Shown here in pieces: positions 1-12,039 of a stretch of 64,000 nucleotides of DNA; position 1 is the stretch's first letter; every line of letters starts with the position of its first letter. This stretch comes from Prorocentrum cordatum (taxonomy: Eukaryota; Sar; Dinophyceae; Prorocentrales; Prorocentraceae): the NCBI GenBank assembly GCA_963575745.1, contig CAUYUJ010020250.1:32501-96500 (forward strand), given 5' to 3'. Made by a program: the position numbers and the translations under genes. A model generated the notes under the pieces. It made no database searches and was not told the origin of the DNA. It worked only from the letters and a program-made list of their open reading frames with translations.

Positions 1-333
1 AGTCGCGTGTCCTCTTTCTCCTCCAACTTCTCTTCTTTCGATGTGCGCTCCTCCTCGTCCTCCTCGTCCTCCGCGTCCCTCGTCGTCGTCGACGTCGTCG
101 TCACTGTCCTCCTCATTTCCCTCTTCCACTGTTCCTCCTGCCTATCCCGTGCTTTCTCCTCCTCCTCCTCCTCATCTTCCTTCTATTCCTCGTCCGCCTC
201 TTCCGCTCGAGAGGGGGAGGGATTGGGGGAGGAGGAGGAGCAGGAAGAACAGTAGGATGAAGAGCACGATGATGATGCTGATGCTGCTGCTGCTGCTGCT
301 GATGATGATGATGAGGATGATGATGATGATGGA

Positions 334-373
<40 letters not shown>

Positions 374-450
374 TCGATGATGATTATGATGAAGATGCTG
401 AAATAACAACGACGACGATGACGATGACGATGATGATGACGACGATGACC

Positions 451-483
<33 letters not shown>

Positions 484-1861
484 CTGACCATGTTCATGAT
501 GCTGCTGCTGATGAACTTGACGATGGCTATGATTAGGAGAGGGTTGATGATGGGATGCTGATGATGATGCTGAAGGAAAAGGCGATGATGCTGATGCTGA
601 TGCTGATGATGATGATGGTGGCGGTGATGGTCGTGGTGGTGATGATGATCACGAGGAGGATGACGAGGAGGATGAGGATGTGAGTAATGATGCTGATGCT
701 GATGATGATGCTGATGATGCTGCTTCTGATGATGATGTTGATGGTGAGGCTGCGGATGCGGATCAGGGTGAGGATGAGGATGTGGCTGATGATGTTGATG
801 ATGGTGACGATAATCATGGCTATGATGTTGTTGATTGTAGGGGTGATGAAGATCAAAACAACAACGACGATGATGATGATTATGATGATGCTAATGATGA
901 TGACGATGATGATAATGGTGGCGGTGGTGGTGGTCGTGGTGGTGATGATCACGACGTGTAGGACGAGGATGATTTGGATATGGGTGATGATGATGGAGAG
1001 GATGAGAATGAGGGTGCTGCTGCTGCTGATGAACTTGACGATGGTCATGGTTATGGGGATGATGTTGTGGATATGGTGATGATGCAGAATACGAAAACAA
1101 GGACTATGATGATGAGGATGAGGATGGTGATAATGATGATGATGACGATGGTGATGGTGATGATGGTGATGATTGTGATGGTGATGATGATGATGAGGAT
1201 GATTCTGATGGTGATGATGCTGATGGTGGTGGTGGTGGTGGTGGTCGGCGTGGTGATGCGGATGGTCACGAGGAGGAGGACGAGAAGGATGAGGGTGTGG
1301 GTGATGATGATACTGACGGTGAGGAGGGGAATGATGATGATGAGGAGGAGGATGATGATGATGATGATCATCATCATGAGAGTGATGCTTATGCTGTTGA
1401 TGATGATTGCAGTGATTATGCTTATGATGTTACTGGGAATTGGGGTGGTGAAGAACACAAAGAAGACGACGCTGATGATGCTGATGCTCCTGGTGGTGGT
1501 GGTGGTGCTGATGGTGGTCGTGGTGATGATGATAAGCACGAGGAGAATGGCGTGGAGGATGAGAATGTGGGTGGTGATGATGATGATGGTGATGATTCTC
1601 ATCATGATGATGGTGATGGTGAGAATGAAGAAGATGATGGTAATGATGATGACGAGGATGATCAGGAGGATGAGGATTCCGATTCGGAGTATGATGATGA
1701 TGAGGATGATGACGACGATGATGGTGATGGTGATAATGATGCTGACGCTGATGCTGATGCTGATGCTGATGCTGATGATGTTGCTGATGATGATAACGAT
1801 GATTATGATAGGATGTAGTTGGTGATGGGAATGGTCAAAAACACGATGACGACGAGGATGA

Positions 1862-1894
<33 letters not shown>

Positions 1895-2079
1895 CGGTGG
1901 TCCTGGTGGTTATGATGTTCACGAGGAGGATAAAGAGGAGGATGAGGATGTTGGTAATGCTGATGATCGTGATGCTGATTCTGATGATGATGCTGATGGG
2001 GAGGGTGAGGAGGATTGGGATGAGATGGTGATGACGATGCTGATGATGATGATGCTGATGATGATGTTAATGACGATGA

Positions 2080-2114
<35 letters not shown>

Positions 2115-2285
2115 GTGGTGGTTATGATGTTCACGAGGAGGATAAAGAGGAGGATGAGGATGTTGGTCATGCTGATGATCGTGATGCTGATTCTGATGAT
2201 GATGCTGATGGGGAGGGTGAGGAGGATTGGGATGAGATGGTTATGACGATGCTGATGATGATGATGGTGATGATGATGATGAGGT

Positions 2286-2317
<32 letters not shown>

Positions 2318-2318
2318 T

Positions 2319-2349
<31 letters not shown>

Positions 2350-2805
2350 GATGATGATGACGATGATGATGATGATGATGCTGATGCTGATGCTGATGCT
2401 GATGCTGATGATCAGGATGATGATCAGGATGAAGAGGATGTGGAGGAGGATTCGGATAAGGGCTTGTATTATGATGATGATGATGGTGATGATGATGATG
2501 GTGATGATGATGATGCCGATACTGATGCTGCAGATGTGGCTGAGGCTGATTATGCTGATGCTGATGATGCTGCTGATGATGACGACGACGAGGATGATGC
2601 TGATGCTGATGCTGATGCTGATGATGATGATGATGCTGATGATGATGATGATGATGAGGTGGAGTCTGGTGATGCTGATGATGGTGCTGATGCTGATGGA
2701 GATGATGATGACGATGATGACGATGATGATGATGATGCTGATGCTGATGCTGATGCTGATGCTGATACTGCTGATGAGGATGATGATGATGATGATGATG
2801 ATGGA

Positions 2806-2851
<46 letters not shown>

Positions 2852-2969
2852 GTGGTGATGATGATGATGATGTTTCTGGTGTTGATGATAATGATGAGGA
2901 TGCTGATGCTGATGATGCTGATGATGCTGATGATGCTGATGATGATGCTGATGATGATGATGATGATGC

Positions 2970-3052
<83 letters not shown>

Positions 3053-3135
3053 GCGGTGATGTTGATAACGGGGAGGATGAGGATACAGATGAGGACGATG
3101 ACGATGAGGATGCGGATTAGGATGAGGATGAGGAT
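1..3135. repeat. Long degenerate GAT microsatellite field
   Basis: From about 245 to 3135 nearly every triplet is GAT or a one-base variant (GAC, GCT, GGT, GAG). One frame therefore reads Asp/Ala-rich, a second Met/Leu-rich, and the reverse strand His-rich or Ile-rich. No frame shows a domain, so I treat it as a microsatellite and not as an Asp-rich gene. A recurring block of GGTGGTGGTCGTGGTGGTGA followed by CACGAGGAGGA recurs near 625, 925, 1230, 1500, 1890 and 2100, so the field grew partly by duplication of larger units. The first 240 bases are a TCC/TCG-rich tract. Confidence 0.9.
1888..2260. repeat. 212-bp tandem duplication inside the GAT field
   Basis: The block beginning TATGATGTTCACGAGGAGGA occurs at 1911 and again at 2123 (offset 212 bp) with only a few base differences over its whole length. 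This points to a recent duplication of a large unit and not to slippage of single triplets. Confidence 0.85.
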
Positions 3136-3295
3136 GATTGTGGCGGTGCCAGGTGGTCGGCATCGGCTTCAAGTCCACCCCTGGCGCTGTCGTCGTGCGA
3201 TTCATCGCCGCAGGCTGCGTGTGCGCGCGCGCGGAAGCTGGCGCGGCGGGTTGTGGGAAGGATGGGGGGGGGGGGAGGACCAGCAGCAGCAGGAC

Positions 3296-3480
3296 GACGA
3301 CGAGCAGGAGGTGGAGCAGGAGGAGGAGGAGGAGGAGGAGGAGGCGGAGGAGGAGGAGGAGGAGGAGCAGGAGAAGGAGGAGGAGAAGGAGGAGGAGGAG
3401 GAGGGCGAGGAGGAGGAGGAGGAGGAGGAGGAGGAGGAGGAGGAGGAGGAGTAGGAGACGGAGCAGGAGGAGGATCCTGA
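3296..3480. repeat. GGA microsatellite
   Basis: Purine-only GGA/GAG tract with few interruptions. One of about fifteen GGA or TCC tracts in the window. Confidence 0.95.
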
Positions 3481-4830
3481 GAAGGATGAGAGGGCGAACA
3501 TGGCACATCTCAGCATAGCATAGCTGCTCTTGAGGGCCACAAGCACTTCGTGACAGTGTGCACGTTGATGATTCCAGTGGCTCCCGAGGCCATGTTGAGC
3601 AGAGCACGCGGGGGGGCTCAGTGGTCCCCATTGCCGAGTGGGGCTGTGCTATGTACCGCGTGCTTAGCTGTTTGGGCCCAGAGCGCTCACCGAACGAGGC
3701 CGTCTGCAGGTTAAGCAGAGTCCTGCATGGCCAACGCTGCGAAGTGCAAGAAAGCGTTATCCTCACCGCAAGGCACTCGGTACTCATGGTAGTCATCATG
3801 CCTTAACGACAAATTGCGTCGGCTTCGCACCTGGCGGTGGTTCCTGTGCTGTCATGGAGCCATGAAGTGGCAGCGCCGAACCAGCTGCTTCGCAACGCCA
3901 GGGTGAGTAAAACGCAGACGGGCACTGCACGCCACAGCATTTTTTCTCCTTGTCCTCCTTAGCCAGATTTTTGTGGACAGCGCGTTCTAGCCCCTGTTCC
4001 CGTCGCAATACCTCCCGACTTCTCACTTGCGCTCCTCGCCAATTCTCCAAGTCGCGCTTTCTGCAGACGCAGCACTGCTGCTGCATGCATGTCTCTGTCT
4101 CTCTCTCTCTCTCTCTCCCTGACCCTCGCTGCTTCCAACCGCCTCCTGACCTTTCTGCGCCTCTCGGTTCATGCGCGCTGTGCATGCGAATGCACCCATC
4201 ACTGGTGCGACACGCTTCCCCCTCCTCCTGTCTGCTTCCAACCTCGTTGTATCTTTCATCCCTCCTCGTCGAGAAGCCCCAGCGAACGCGCAAACGGACA
4301 CCGAGGGAACCAAGAGCAGTCCCATAACACATTTCCTCCATCCTGTCCACTGCCGCTCTGGCTTATTATCCCGATCTGATTCTACAGATTTCATGCCGAT
4401 CTTAAACGAGGACTGCAACGATCTCACCGAGCTAGGTTTTGGCTCTCTGATTCCCCCCCACCCCTCCTCCACGCGCTTACCTTCCGAATGGCTTGCTCCG
4501 CATCCCCCCTCCTTCTTCCATCTGTTCGGAGAGCCCCCTCAAACCGTCAAACGCACAACATGGGAACCAGCCTGATGCGCCCTGTGGTCATCAGGCTCTC
4601 GGCTTAAACGATCCCCGATGGGCCACCAAAGCAGCACTGGAACCTCCGCAAAGTCCCAAGAAGCCCTGCAGACACACGCATGCAAAGCATGAAGCAGGCC
4701 CCCAACAGGGCTCAGCGCCTGCCCAAGATCGCCCCGAGGTAACCGGAGACGCAACCGACACACAAGCTAAACGCATGAACCCTTCCAAAGAGACACCTCA
4801 ACCCCTTTTCTCGAAGCACCCCCACCTGCT
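3481..4830. other. Unassigned stretch, no gene recognised
   Basis: Mixed-composition sequence with a short CT dinucleotide run at about 4087-4118. Open frames exist on both strands but none shows a domain, conserved motif or convincing splice structure. Confidence 0.5.
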
Positions 4831-4859
4831 TCCCTCCCAAATTTCCTTTGCACCCCTTC

Positions 4860-5610
4860 TGCGCTCCTGCCGCTCCCCTCCTCCGTTGTCCTCCTCCGCC
4901 ACCTCCTCCTCCTGCGCCCGCTCCCCTCCTCCGCCACCTCCTCCGCCGCCTCCTCCTGCTCCTCGTCCTCCTCCGCCACCTCCTCCGTCGTCCTCCTCCG
5001 CCACTTCCTCCGTCGTCCTCGTCCGCCACCTCCGTCGTCCTCCTGCGCTCCATCCTCTCGCCTGCCAGCTCCTTCGTTCCCCATCTTCTCCCCCCGCCCT
5101 CGACATCCTCGGGGAGCCCCGCCAAGTCCTGCAAACGGACACGCAGGGCACCAGCACGGTCGCCCTGCTCTCCCCTCCCTCCTCGCCCTCCTCCTCCTCC
5201 TCCTCCTCCTCTTCCTCCTCCTCCTCCTCCTCCCCTCCTCCTCCTCCTCCCCCTCCCCCTCCCCCTCCTCCCCCTTATCCTTCCCCTCCTCCTCCTCCTC
5301 CTCCTCCTTGCCCCCCGCCGCTCTCACAGGTCATCCCCGCCCGCGTTCCCAAGAGGTCGGGGCTCGTGGCTCTCTTAGGTTCTCCTCGTGCTCCTCGGCC
5401 TCGGGGGGCCTGCCGCCCTGCACCGAGCGGCCCTCCGAGGAAGGGGAGCCGCGCCCGCGGGGCAGCGAAGGCGACGAGGAGGAGGAGGAGGGGGAGGAGG
5501 GGGAGGAGGGGGAGGAGGGGGAGGAGGAGGAGGGGGAGGAGGAGCAGAAGGAGGAGGAGGAGGAGGGGGAGAAGGAGGAGGGGGAGGAGGAGGAGGAGGA
5601 ACCCCTCTCG
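4860..5610. repeat. Facing TCC and GGA tracts
   Basis: About 4860-5330 is a pyrimidine tract of TCC/CCT triplets and about 5475-5605 is its purine counterpart (GGA, GGGGGA). The two are complementary and about 150 bp apart, so they could form a long hairpin. Coding-looking frames here are low complexity only (Pro/Ser, Arg, Glu). Confidence 0.85.
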
Positions 5611-7090
5611 CGAAGCGGGAGCGCGGGTGCGCAGCCCCAGAGTACACCGAGACGTCCGAGCCATGGTCGACTCAGCAGCTACGCCGCATTGGAAGCACGG
5701 ACATGTGGGGCGTCCCAAACAGGGCCTGGCCTTCGAGGACAGGAGGAGTTGCCATCCCTTCTGCGGCGGAAGGCGGCGGAAGGGTGGCGGAAGGCGGCGG
5801 AAGTAGTGCGAGGGCGGAAGCAAAAGTCGACCCCCCAAGAGATGACATCATTTTTGGGTTCAGGGTTTCTGGAATCGGCCATGTAGCAAAAAGCGGCAAC
5901 GGAGTTGAGTGCGCAGGTCGATTGTCTTGGAAACGCCTTTGGCACCACGGAGCGCTTTTGCACTTGGTGGAGGTCTTCTTGGATGGATGGAGCGTATGGG
6001 AGGAGGTCAAATGCGAGTTGACGGTCCACCCCTGAACCGCGTTGCGAGAGACCGCCACGACAGTTGTGGGCACATCAGTTGGGCACTTTGGTATTGAATC
6101 GTCAGCGCGAGCTACTCCAGAATACTACTTGAGCGACGCAGGAAAACGGGGTCGTCTGCGCAGACGTTGGCGCGTAAGGTGCCCGCGTGAGGTCGCGCGT
6201 AAGAGTCCTCGTCTCCAACGTGGCGCGCCGCGCTGGCGGCCCGCGTAAGGTCGCTGTGCCATCTCGCGTAATACCCGTTTTTGATCGTCGTTCTTTTGGT
6301 GGATTCGAAGAGCAAATCAGCTTGGGGATAACTCAATGTTGTAGTCAATCCACTACTCGAGGAATACCACTTGACAAACGCACGACGCCTCTTGAGAAGA
6401 TTTGGCCTGCCCATCGATCAGGCAGTGCGAAGCACTCGTCTGGTGCCCCTCTCCTCCCCCCTTCCTGTCCGGCGCCGCTCCTTCTCCTCCTCCTCCTGCC
6501 CTCCTTCACCGAGCGCGTTCCACTACTGGCGAAATGCCTACTCGCAAACGTCTGAAAAGCATTTGTTTGTTTTGATGTGCTATATCGTAAATCCCCCGCG
6601 GCGGATCCAGGCCATTTGCGCTTACTTACTTTGCGAGTAGTGGAACGCGCTTGTCCAGCGTCGCGCCTCCTCCTCCTCTTCCTCCTCCTGTTCTCCTCCT
6701 GTGGACCTGCCCCCCCCAAGAGAAAACAAAACAACATTCAAACAACCCTTCTGACGGGCGTCGCTCCTCCCTCCTCCATCCCTCTGCCCCTCCTCCTCCA
6801 CCCGGGGGCAAGTGAGCAGCGGCAGGCCTGAGCCTCTTCCCCGAAGCCACAGGCAGGCCTCCCGGAAGGCCAGAGGGCTCCCGAGAAGCCTCGGCGCCTT
6901 CCGAGGAGAGGGCCTTCTCCTCCTCGCTTCACCCCCTCGCTCGCCGCCGACGCCTTTCCGCCCCCAGAATCAGGGGATGCCACCCCGATCCCGATGCTTG
7001 CCGTTTTTTTGAGCGGCCCTGGGCGTTGACAAAACAGCCCTGCCCTGTTCGATCCCTTCCCTGGGGCGCGTTTGCTGAACGGCTTCGCTC
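5611..7090. other. Unassigned stretch with one small inverted-repeat element
   Basis: No recognisable gene. The only defined structure is a pair of perfect 15-bp inverted arms GCGCGTTCCACTACT (6513-6527, and its complement at 6636-6650). They enclose 138 bp in total, as expected of a small non-autonomous element. Confidence 0.45.
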
Positions 7091-7136
7091 GCAGGGCGGC
7101 TTGTTAGGGGGGTGGATCTTCTGCTCTCTACAGCAG

Positions 7137-7240
7137 GCGGCCGGCACGTGTCGGAGACGCAGGGCACGGTGATCAGCGACGAGCTCATCGAGTGCACCAC
7201 GCCCAACGTCGTGGGGTCCATCGGGCCGCGGGAGTGCGAG
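7137..7240 (+). CDS. IPT/TIG-type exon of a filamin-like protein (partial)
   Basis: The exon reads GGRHVSETQGTVISDEL, then IECTTPN and GPRECE. The pattern (a strand, then ECTTP, then GP.ECE) is the C-terminal half of an immunoglobulin-like IPT/TIG domain as found in filamin-like cytoskeletal proteins (family knowledge). The start is set at an AG|G acceptor (CAGCAG|GCGG) and the end at GTGCGAG|GCGCTC, a GC donor of the type used elsewhere in the window. Joining to the exon at 15001 gives GPRECE|VRVQIG in frame, which restores the expected next strand. The intron is 7760 bp and holds repeat families A and B. The start of the domain and the rest of the gene were not found. The exon is short, so confidence is moderate. 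Confidence 0.48.
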
Positions 7241-7516
7241 GCGCTCGATGCCCCGGCGCTCGCTCTCTCCCTGACGGCCGCGGAGCCTCGGCGCCCTCAG
7301 AGGCTCTCCTGGAGTCCAGGACGGTCCTCCAAGAGGGGGAGGAGGAGGATGAGGGTTTCTCTTTGCTTCTTTGCCCTTCCGACTTCTGCTGCGCCTGCCA
7401 GGCGTACTTCGTTCGCTCACAGGCCTGAGTCGGCCATCGTTACTTTTTTTTGCCACACGAGCGCTGCGAGCATCACGCTTAAAGTCTGGCCAACGTCCAA
7501 AAAGGATGATTCTGGT

Positions 7517-7599
7517 GATGCTGTGGTTGTTGTTGCTGCTGCTGCTGCTGTTGTTGTTGCTACTGTTGTTGTTGCTGTTGCTGTTGTTGTTGCTGTTGC

Positions 7600-7642
<43 letters not shown>

Positions 7643-7775
7643 ATTGTGATTGTTGTTGCTGTTGTTGTTGTCGTTGTTGTTGCTGTTGTTGTGGTTGTCG
7701 TTGTCGTTGCCGTTGCCGTGGTTGTTGTTGTTGTTGCTGTTGTTGTTGTTGTTGTTGTTGTGGTTGTGGTTGTTG
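7517..7775. repeat. TTG array before repeat A1
   Basis: Interrupted TTG/CTG/GTG triplets running into the GAACATTATT boundary of repeat A1. Confidence 0.95.
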
Positions 7776-8929
7776 AACATTATTCCTTCTAAAGAATTAT
7801 TATTGTTGGGACCCCTGGTGCGCGACCTCTGCGCCGCGCCTAGGCCGCAGCTACATTTTCATCATTTTTTCGCGAAAGCTTCAGAAAAGTGGATGAGCTC
7901 CGGATCCGGTTTTTTGTTGACGCTCGTTTTCCCTTGCAAAAAACAATAGAAAATGAAAATTCTTGTTCTTACTTGATCAAATTGCAAGAATCCCTTGCAA
8001 AAAATAAGGTAAAGTGGACATTCGTGCGCGCAAGACGAAATCCTTCCAAAACCTTAGGTTTCGTAACGATTTTAACATAAAAACATCAAAAACCCAATGG
8101 TTTTTTAAGAAAAAATTGTCAAAATGTCCTTCCGCGCGCGCTGTCCGAATCCCACAAAACCAATGGTTTTTCAACATTTATGTTACATGAGCTCGCGCGA
8201 GCTACTTTTTCTTGTTCTAACATAATCAAATTTCAATAATCCCTTGCAAAAAATAAGGTAAAGTGGACATTCGCGCGCGCAAGACGAAATCCTTCCAGAA
8301 CCTTAGGTTTCGTAACGATTTCAACATAAAAACATCAAAAACCCAATGGTTTTTCAAAAAACAAATGTCCAAATTTCATCCCGCGCGCGCTGTCCGACTC
8401 CCACAAAACCAATGGTTTTTCAACATTTATGTTACATGAGCTCGCGCGAGCTACTTTTTCTTGTTCTAACATAATCAAATTTCAATACTCCCTTGCAAAA
8501 AAAAGTAAAGTGGACATTCGCGCGCGCAAGACCAACAAAAAACACGACGATCTCAGGAACTTGCCCCAAAAATGTGACCAACTCCGCTCTCTCTGTCTCT
8601 CTCTCTGTCTGCTCTCTGTCTCTCTCTCTGTCTGTCTGTGTCATGTATTGTATGTCACAATTGCAGGATGCTGGGCACACGCGCGCCCCGAATAAGTGAC
8701 CAAGTTCTGTGGGTGTGTACCCCACGCCAGTGTAGTAGCCACGGTCGTCCGCACGCCACGAAGTGAAGTGTCCCAACGTCATAGGGCGGGAAGCTGGGTT
8801 TGGGTGGTCGCGAAGAGTCGTTTGGATATTTGGTAGAGCTTGAACTGCCCCCCCACGAAGTGGGGGTATTGTCTCGCGTCGCATGAAAACCCTGGCACTG
8901 GTGAGAACACTGAGCGTTCGGGTAAAATG

Positions 8930-8930
<1 letters not shown>
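7771..8930 (+). repeat. Dispersed repeat family A, copy 1
   Basis: It starts with a small hairpin, ATTCTAAAGAAT followed by AATTATTGTTGGG, then CCTGGTGC and CGCCTAGGCCGCAGCTACAT. The body is AT-rich with GCGCGC blocks. It ends in GAGAACACTGAGCGTTCGGG followed by TAAAATGA and a TTG array. Other copies are at 9003, 25136 and 48425. No coding capacity was recognised, so it is a non-autonomous element or retroposon of unknown type. Confidence 0.85.
7962..8540 (+). repeat. 249-bp tandem repeat inside copy A1
   Basis: The unit starting CTTGTTCT at 7962 repeats at 8211 and 8460, exactly 249 bp apart each time; the third copy is partial. Each unit contains GCGCGCGCAAGACGAAATCC, CCAATGGTTTTTCAA and the perfect palindrome AGCTCGCGCGAGCT. 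Confidence 0.9.
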
Positions 8931-8962
<32 letters not shown>

Positions 8963-8969
8963 GGTTGTG

Positions 8970-9003
<34 letters not shown>
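8931..9003. repeat. TTG array between A1 and A2
   Basis: About 24 TTG triplets with one interruption. It is shared between the end of A1 and the start of A2. Confidence 0.95.
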
Positions 9004-10027
9004 GAACATTATTAATTCTAAAGAATAATTATTGTTGGGACCCCTGGTGCACGGCCCCCCTGCGCCGCCTAGGCCGCAGCTACATTTTCATCATTTTCGT
9101 GAGGAAGCCTCAGGTAATTCGATGTGATCAAGATCCGGTTGTTTTGTTCCCCCCCGCTTTCCCTTGCAAAAAACACTATAAAATGACATTTCTTGTTCTA
9201 ATATAATCAAATTTCAAGAATCCTTTGCAAAAAATAAGGTAAAGTGGACATTCGCGCGCGCAAGACGAAATCCTTCCAAAAGCTTAGTGTTCGGAGCGAT
9301 TTCAACATAAAAACATCAAAAAACTAATGGTTTTTCAACAAAAAAATGTCAAAATCTCATCCCGCGCGCTCTTGCGGATTCGTAGGAAACCCAACACTTT
9401 TTAAACATTTCTGTCAAACGGGCTTTTGCGAGCAACTTTTTCGAACTTCTGCGACAACGGTTGCGCACCTGCCAGGGCCATCATCCCTGTCAAATAATAC
9501 CATGCGGGACACATTCGTTTTTTCTTCGCGCGCGCACGCCGAAATCTCCAAAAACCATTGGGCTTCTTAAGAATTTTAGCACCGCGCATCATAAAATCAC
9601 ACGAATCGCACCGTAGGTCCTCGAAAAACAGCTGCACGACTTTTCAAAATTTCCACCCGCGCGCGCTGTCCGAATCCTAAAAAAAAACAATGGTTTCCCA
9701 ACATTTATGTTACATGAGCTCGCGCGAGCTACTTTCGCACGCTCTTCTGTGGGTTAACAAGGCTTAACAACTTCTGTGGGTGTGCGAACGTAGGCTTAAC
9801 AACTTCTGTGGGTGTGTACTCCACGCCAGTGTAGTAGCCACGGTCGTCCGCAGGCCACGAAGTGAAGTGTCCGAACGTCATAGGGCGGGAAGCTGGGTGT
9901 GGGTGGTGGCGAAGAGTCGTGTGGATATTTGGTAGAGCTTGCACTGCCCCCCCACAAAGTGGGGGTATTGGCTGGCGTCGCATGAAAACCCTGGCACTGG
10001 TGAGAACACTGAGCGTTCGGGTAAAGT
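9003..10027 (+). repeat. Dispersed repeat family A, copy 2
   Basis: Same hairpin start and same GAACACTGAGCGTTCGGG end as A1. The middle (about 9320-9720) is nearly identical to 25450-25860 in copy A3 and is absent from A1. Confidence 0.88.
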
Positions 10028-10028
10028 G

Positions 10029-10070
<42 letters not shown>

Positions 10071-10072
10071 GA
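10028..10072. repeat. TTG array joining A2 to B1
   Basis: About 15 TTG triplets. Family A ends on one side of it and family B starts on the other. Confidence 0.95.
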
Positions 10073-11063
10073 ATTCTCATTCCTGAAGAATAATTATTGT
10101 TGTTCCCCCCTCACCGGTGCATATTGTTTTTTCTCAATCAAAGTGTGTCCCTCGACGCTCGCACCCTGTTTTTTGTCAGGGAAAGTCTTCCTGCTCAAAC
10201 TTGCCCCCTGGCCCCCAGGTTACAACCACAACGGCTCCCGCCTGAGACTTCCTCACAATTTAGGCAGGACCCCCGCTCCCGCCCGAGACTTCCTCGCATT
10301 TTATTCAGGAATGGCGCTCTCGCTTGGGACTTCCTTACAATTTATGCAGGAATCGCTCTCCCGGAGCTCTGGAGTCGCGCTCTTGCTGGAGACTTGCTTG
10401 CAACTTACTGAAGAATAGCCTTGCGTTGGAATTTCCTGCAATTTGCCCAAGCGCCGCGCTCCCGACACCCAGGCACCCAGGAGTCGCGCCCGTTGTGGCC
10501 CCATGTGCATGCCCTTCGTGGCCCCGCTGTCGCCATTTGTGTCCCCCTCACTGTCCTACGTGGCCCAGTTGCTACCCTCAGTGGCCCCATAGTTGCCTTC
10601 TGTGGCCCCGCATTATCTGCACTTCGTGGCCCCCGCTCGTTCGCGCTCTTCGTGGCCCCATACGCATTCCCTTCGTGTCCCCGCTGTCGCCCTTCGTGGC
10701 CTACTTCGTGCCCTTCGTGGCCCTGCTGTCGTTCTCTCTCGCTCTCGCTTTCGCTCGTCGTCGCCGTCGTCGTCGTCGTCGCCGTCGTCTTCGACGTCGT
10801 CGTCGTCGTCGTCGTCGTCGTGGTCGGTCCCCTGTCCGTCCCTCTTGGGGTCGGGTCGACGGTCCGCGGCCGCCCCGCCGATCAGCGCTGCCGCTGGCCA
10901 GGCCGACGGTCCGCGGCCGCCCCGCCGCTTGCCGGGGCCCGGCCTGCAGGGAAGAAAGGTATACCCCCCAAAAGGGGTTCGATCGAAGACGAAGAGGGCG
11001 GGTATCGAGGGTTTGGGAAATACGCGTTATTGGACACTCGAGCATATAAGGGCGACCAGTCTC
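10072..11063 (+). repeat. Dispersed repeat family B, copy 1
   Basis: It starts GAATTCTCATTCCTGAAGAA then TAATTATTGTTG, passes through a short minisatellite of CTTCGTGGCCCC (about 10490-10735) and a GTC/TCG run, and ends CGATCGAAGACGAAG..TTATTGGACACTCGAGC before another short TTG run. It is nearly colinear with 28327-29318. No protein domain is seen in either copy. Confidence 0.85.
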
Positions 11064-11083
11064 AACATGATTGCTGTTATTGT

Positions 11084-11335
11084 TGTTGTTGATGATGATG
11101 ATGTTTATGATGATGATGATGATCATGGGGATGACGGTGATGATGCTGATGGTGGTGATGATGCTGCTGCCGATGGTGATGATGATGACGATACTGATGA
11201 TTATGATGATGATGCTGGTGATGCTGATTATGATGATGTTGCCGATGGTGATGGTGATGATGACGACGATGATGATGCTGATGATGATGGTGCGGTGCTG
11301 ATGATGCTGCTGATGATGCTGATGAGGATGATGCT
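11084..11335. repeat. GAT microsatellite
   Basis: Degenerate GAT/GCT/GGT triplets like the field at the start of the window. Confidence 0.92.
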
Positions 11336-11880
11336 GGGGGAGGAGAGGACACCCTGGGGCGGGTTAGGGGAGAGGGAAGAAGCACGGGATGGTGGCATTT
11401 GGCGCCTTAAGGCACGAAGGCCTGAAGCTGCGGAGGTGCGCTGCCCCAGGCCTCCCAGATTTGGGGGTCAGAGCAGATGGGGTCGGAGAGGATCGCGCCG
11501 CGTCGCCGATGCATCGACGGATCCGGCCCGATGTGGCCCCCGAGCTTCTACACTCTGTGGATGGGACATGGCGCCTACCCGCCCTGCGTGCAAGTTTAGT
11601 TTCGGGGCCTCATGCGTGTGTGTTTCAGCTGCCCAGGCTGACCTCACTCGAACTGAGCCCGTCACTCGCACGCTGTGACCACGCACGGCTCAGCTCGCGC
11701 GCAGTGAACTCATACGGCTGAGCTCTCACGCTACGGACTGAGCTCGCACGCGCTGGAACTCGCACGCACCGAACTCGCACGCGAAGGGCGTCCTCGAAGG
11801 ATGTTCTTCTGAGCATGTTCCGAATCTGTTTTGGCCCAGGGCCTCCTGTTACTGCAGGAGGCTCTTCTGACCCTTCGCCG
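11336..11880. other. Unassigned stretch with GAACTCGCACGC-like short repeats
   Basis: No gene recognised. About 11650-11790 has short degenerate repeats of (G)AACTCGCACGC and TGAGCTCGCACGC. Confidence 0.45.
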
Positions 11881-12030
11881 GTGCTGGTTTCGCCAGAGCT
11901 GGTTTCGCCGGTGCTGGTTTCGCCCGACGCTGGTTTCGCCGGTGCTGGTTTCGCCCGACGCTGGTTTCGCTGGCGCTGGTTTCGCCCCGCTGGTTTCGCC
12001 CTGCTAGTTTCGCCGGGGCTGGTCTCGCCG
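11880..12030. repeat. GCTGGTTTCGCC minisatellite
   Basis: About nine copies of GCTGGTTTCGCC followed by variable 0 to 6 bases (GGT, CGAC). Confidence 0.9.
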
Positions 12031-12039
12031 AGTCCGCTG

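Noticed and set aside
245-3120. Long Asp-rich, Met-rich and His-rich open frames
   Set aside because: All are the three readings of GAT triplets on two strands. There is no domain, start context or splice structure, and the same triplets occur as plain repeats elsewhere.
3202-3520. Poly-Ser, poly-Glu and poly-Arg proteins from GGA/TCC tracts
   Set aside because: The same tract gives all of them depending on frame. The same holds for the tracts at 5, 12, 14.8, 32, 46.7, 53, 60 and 62.5 kb.
9003-10027. Repeat A as a Helitron because of its end hairpin
   Set aside because: No CTRR end and no rolling-circle protein; the hairpin is at the opposite end from the TTG array. Left as unclassified.
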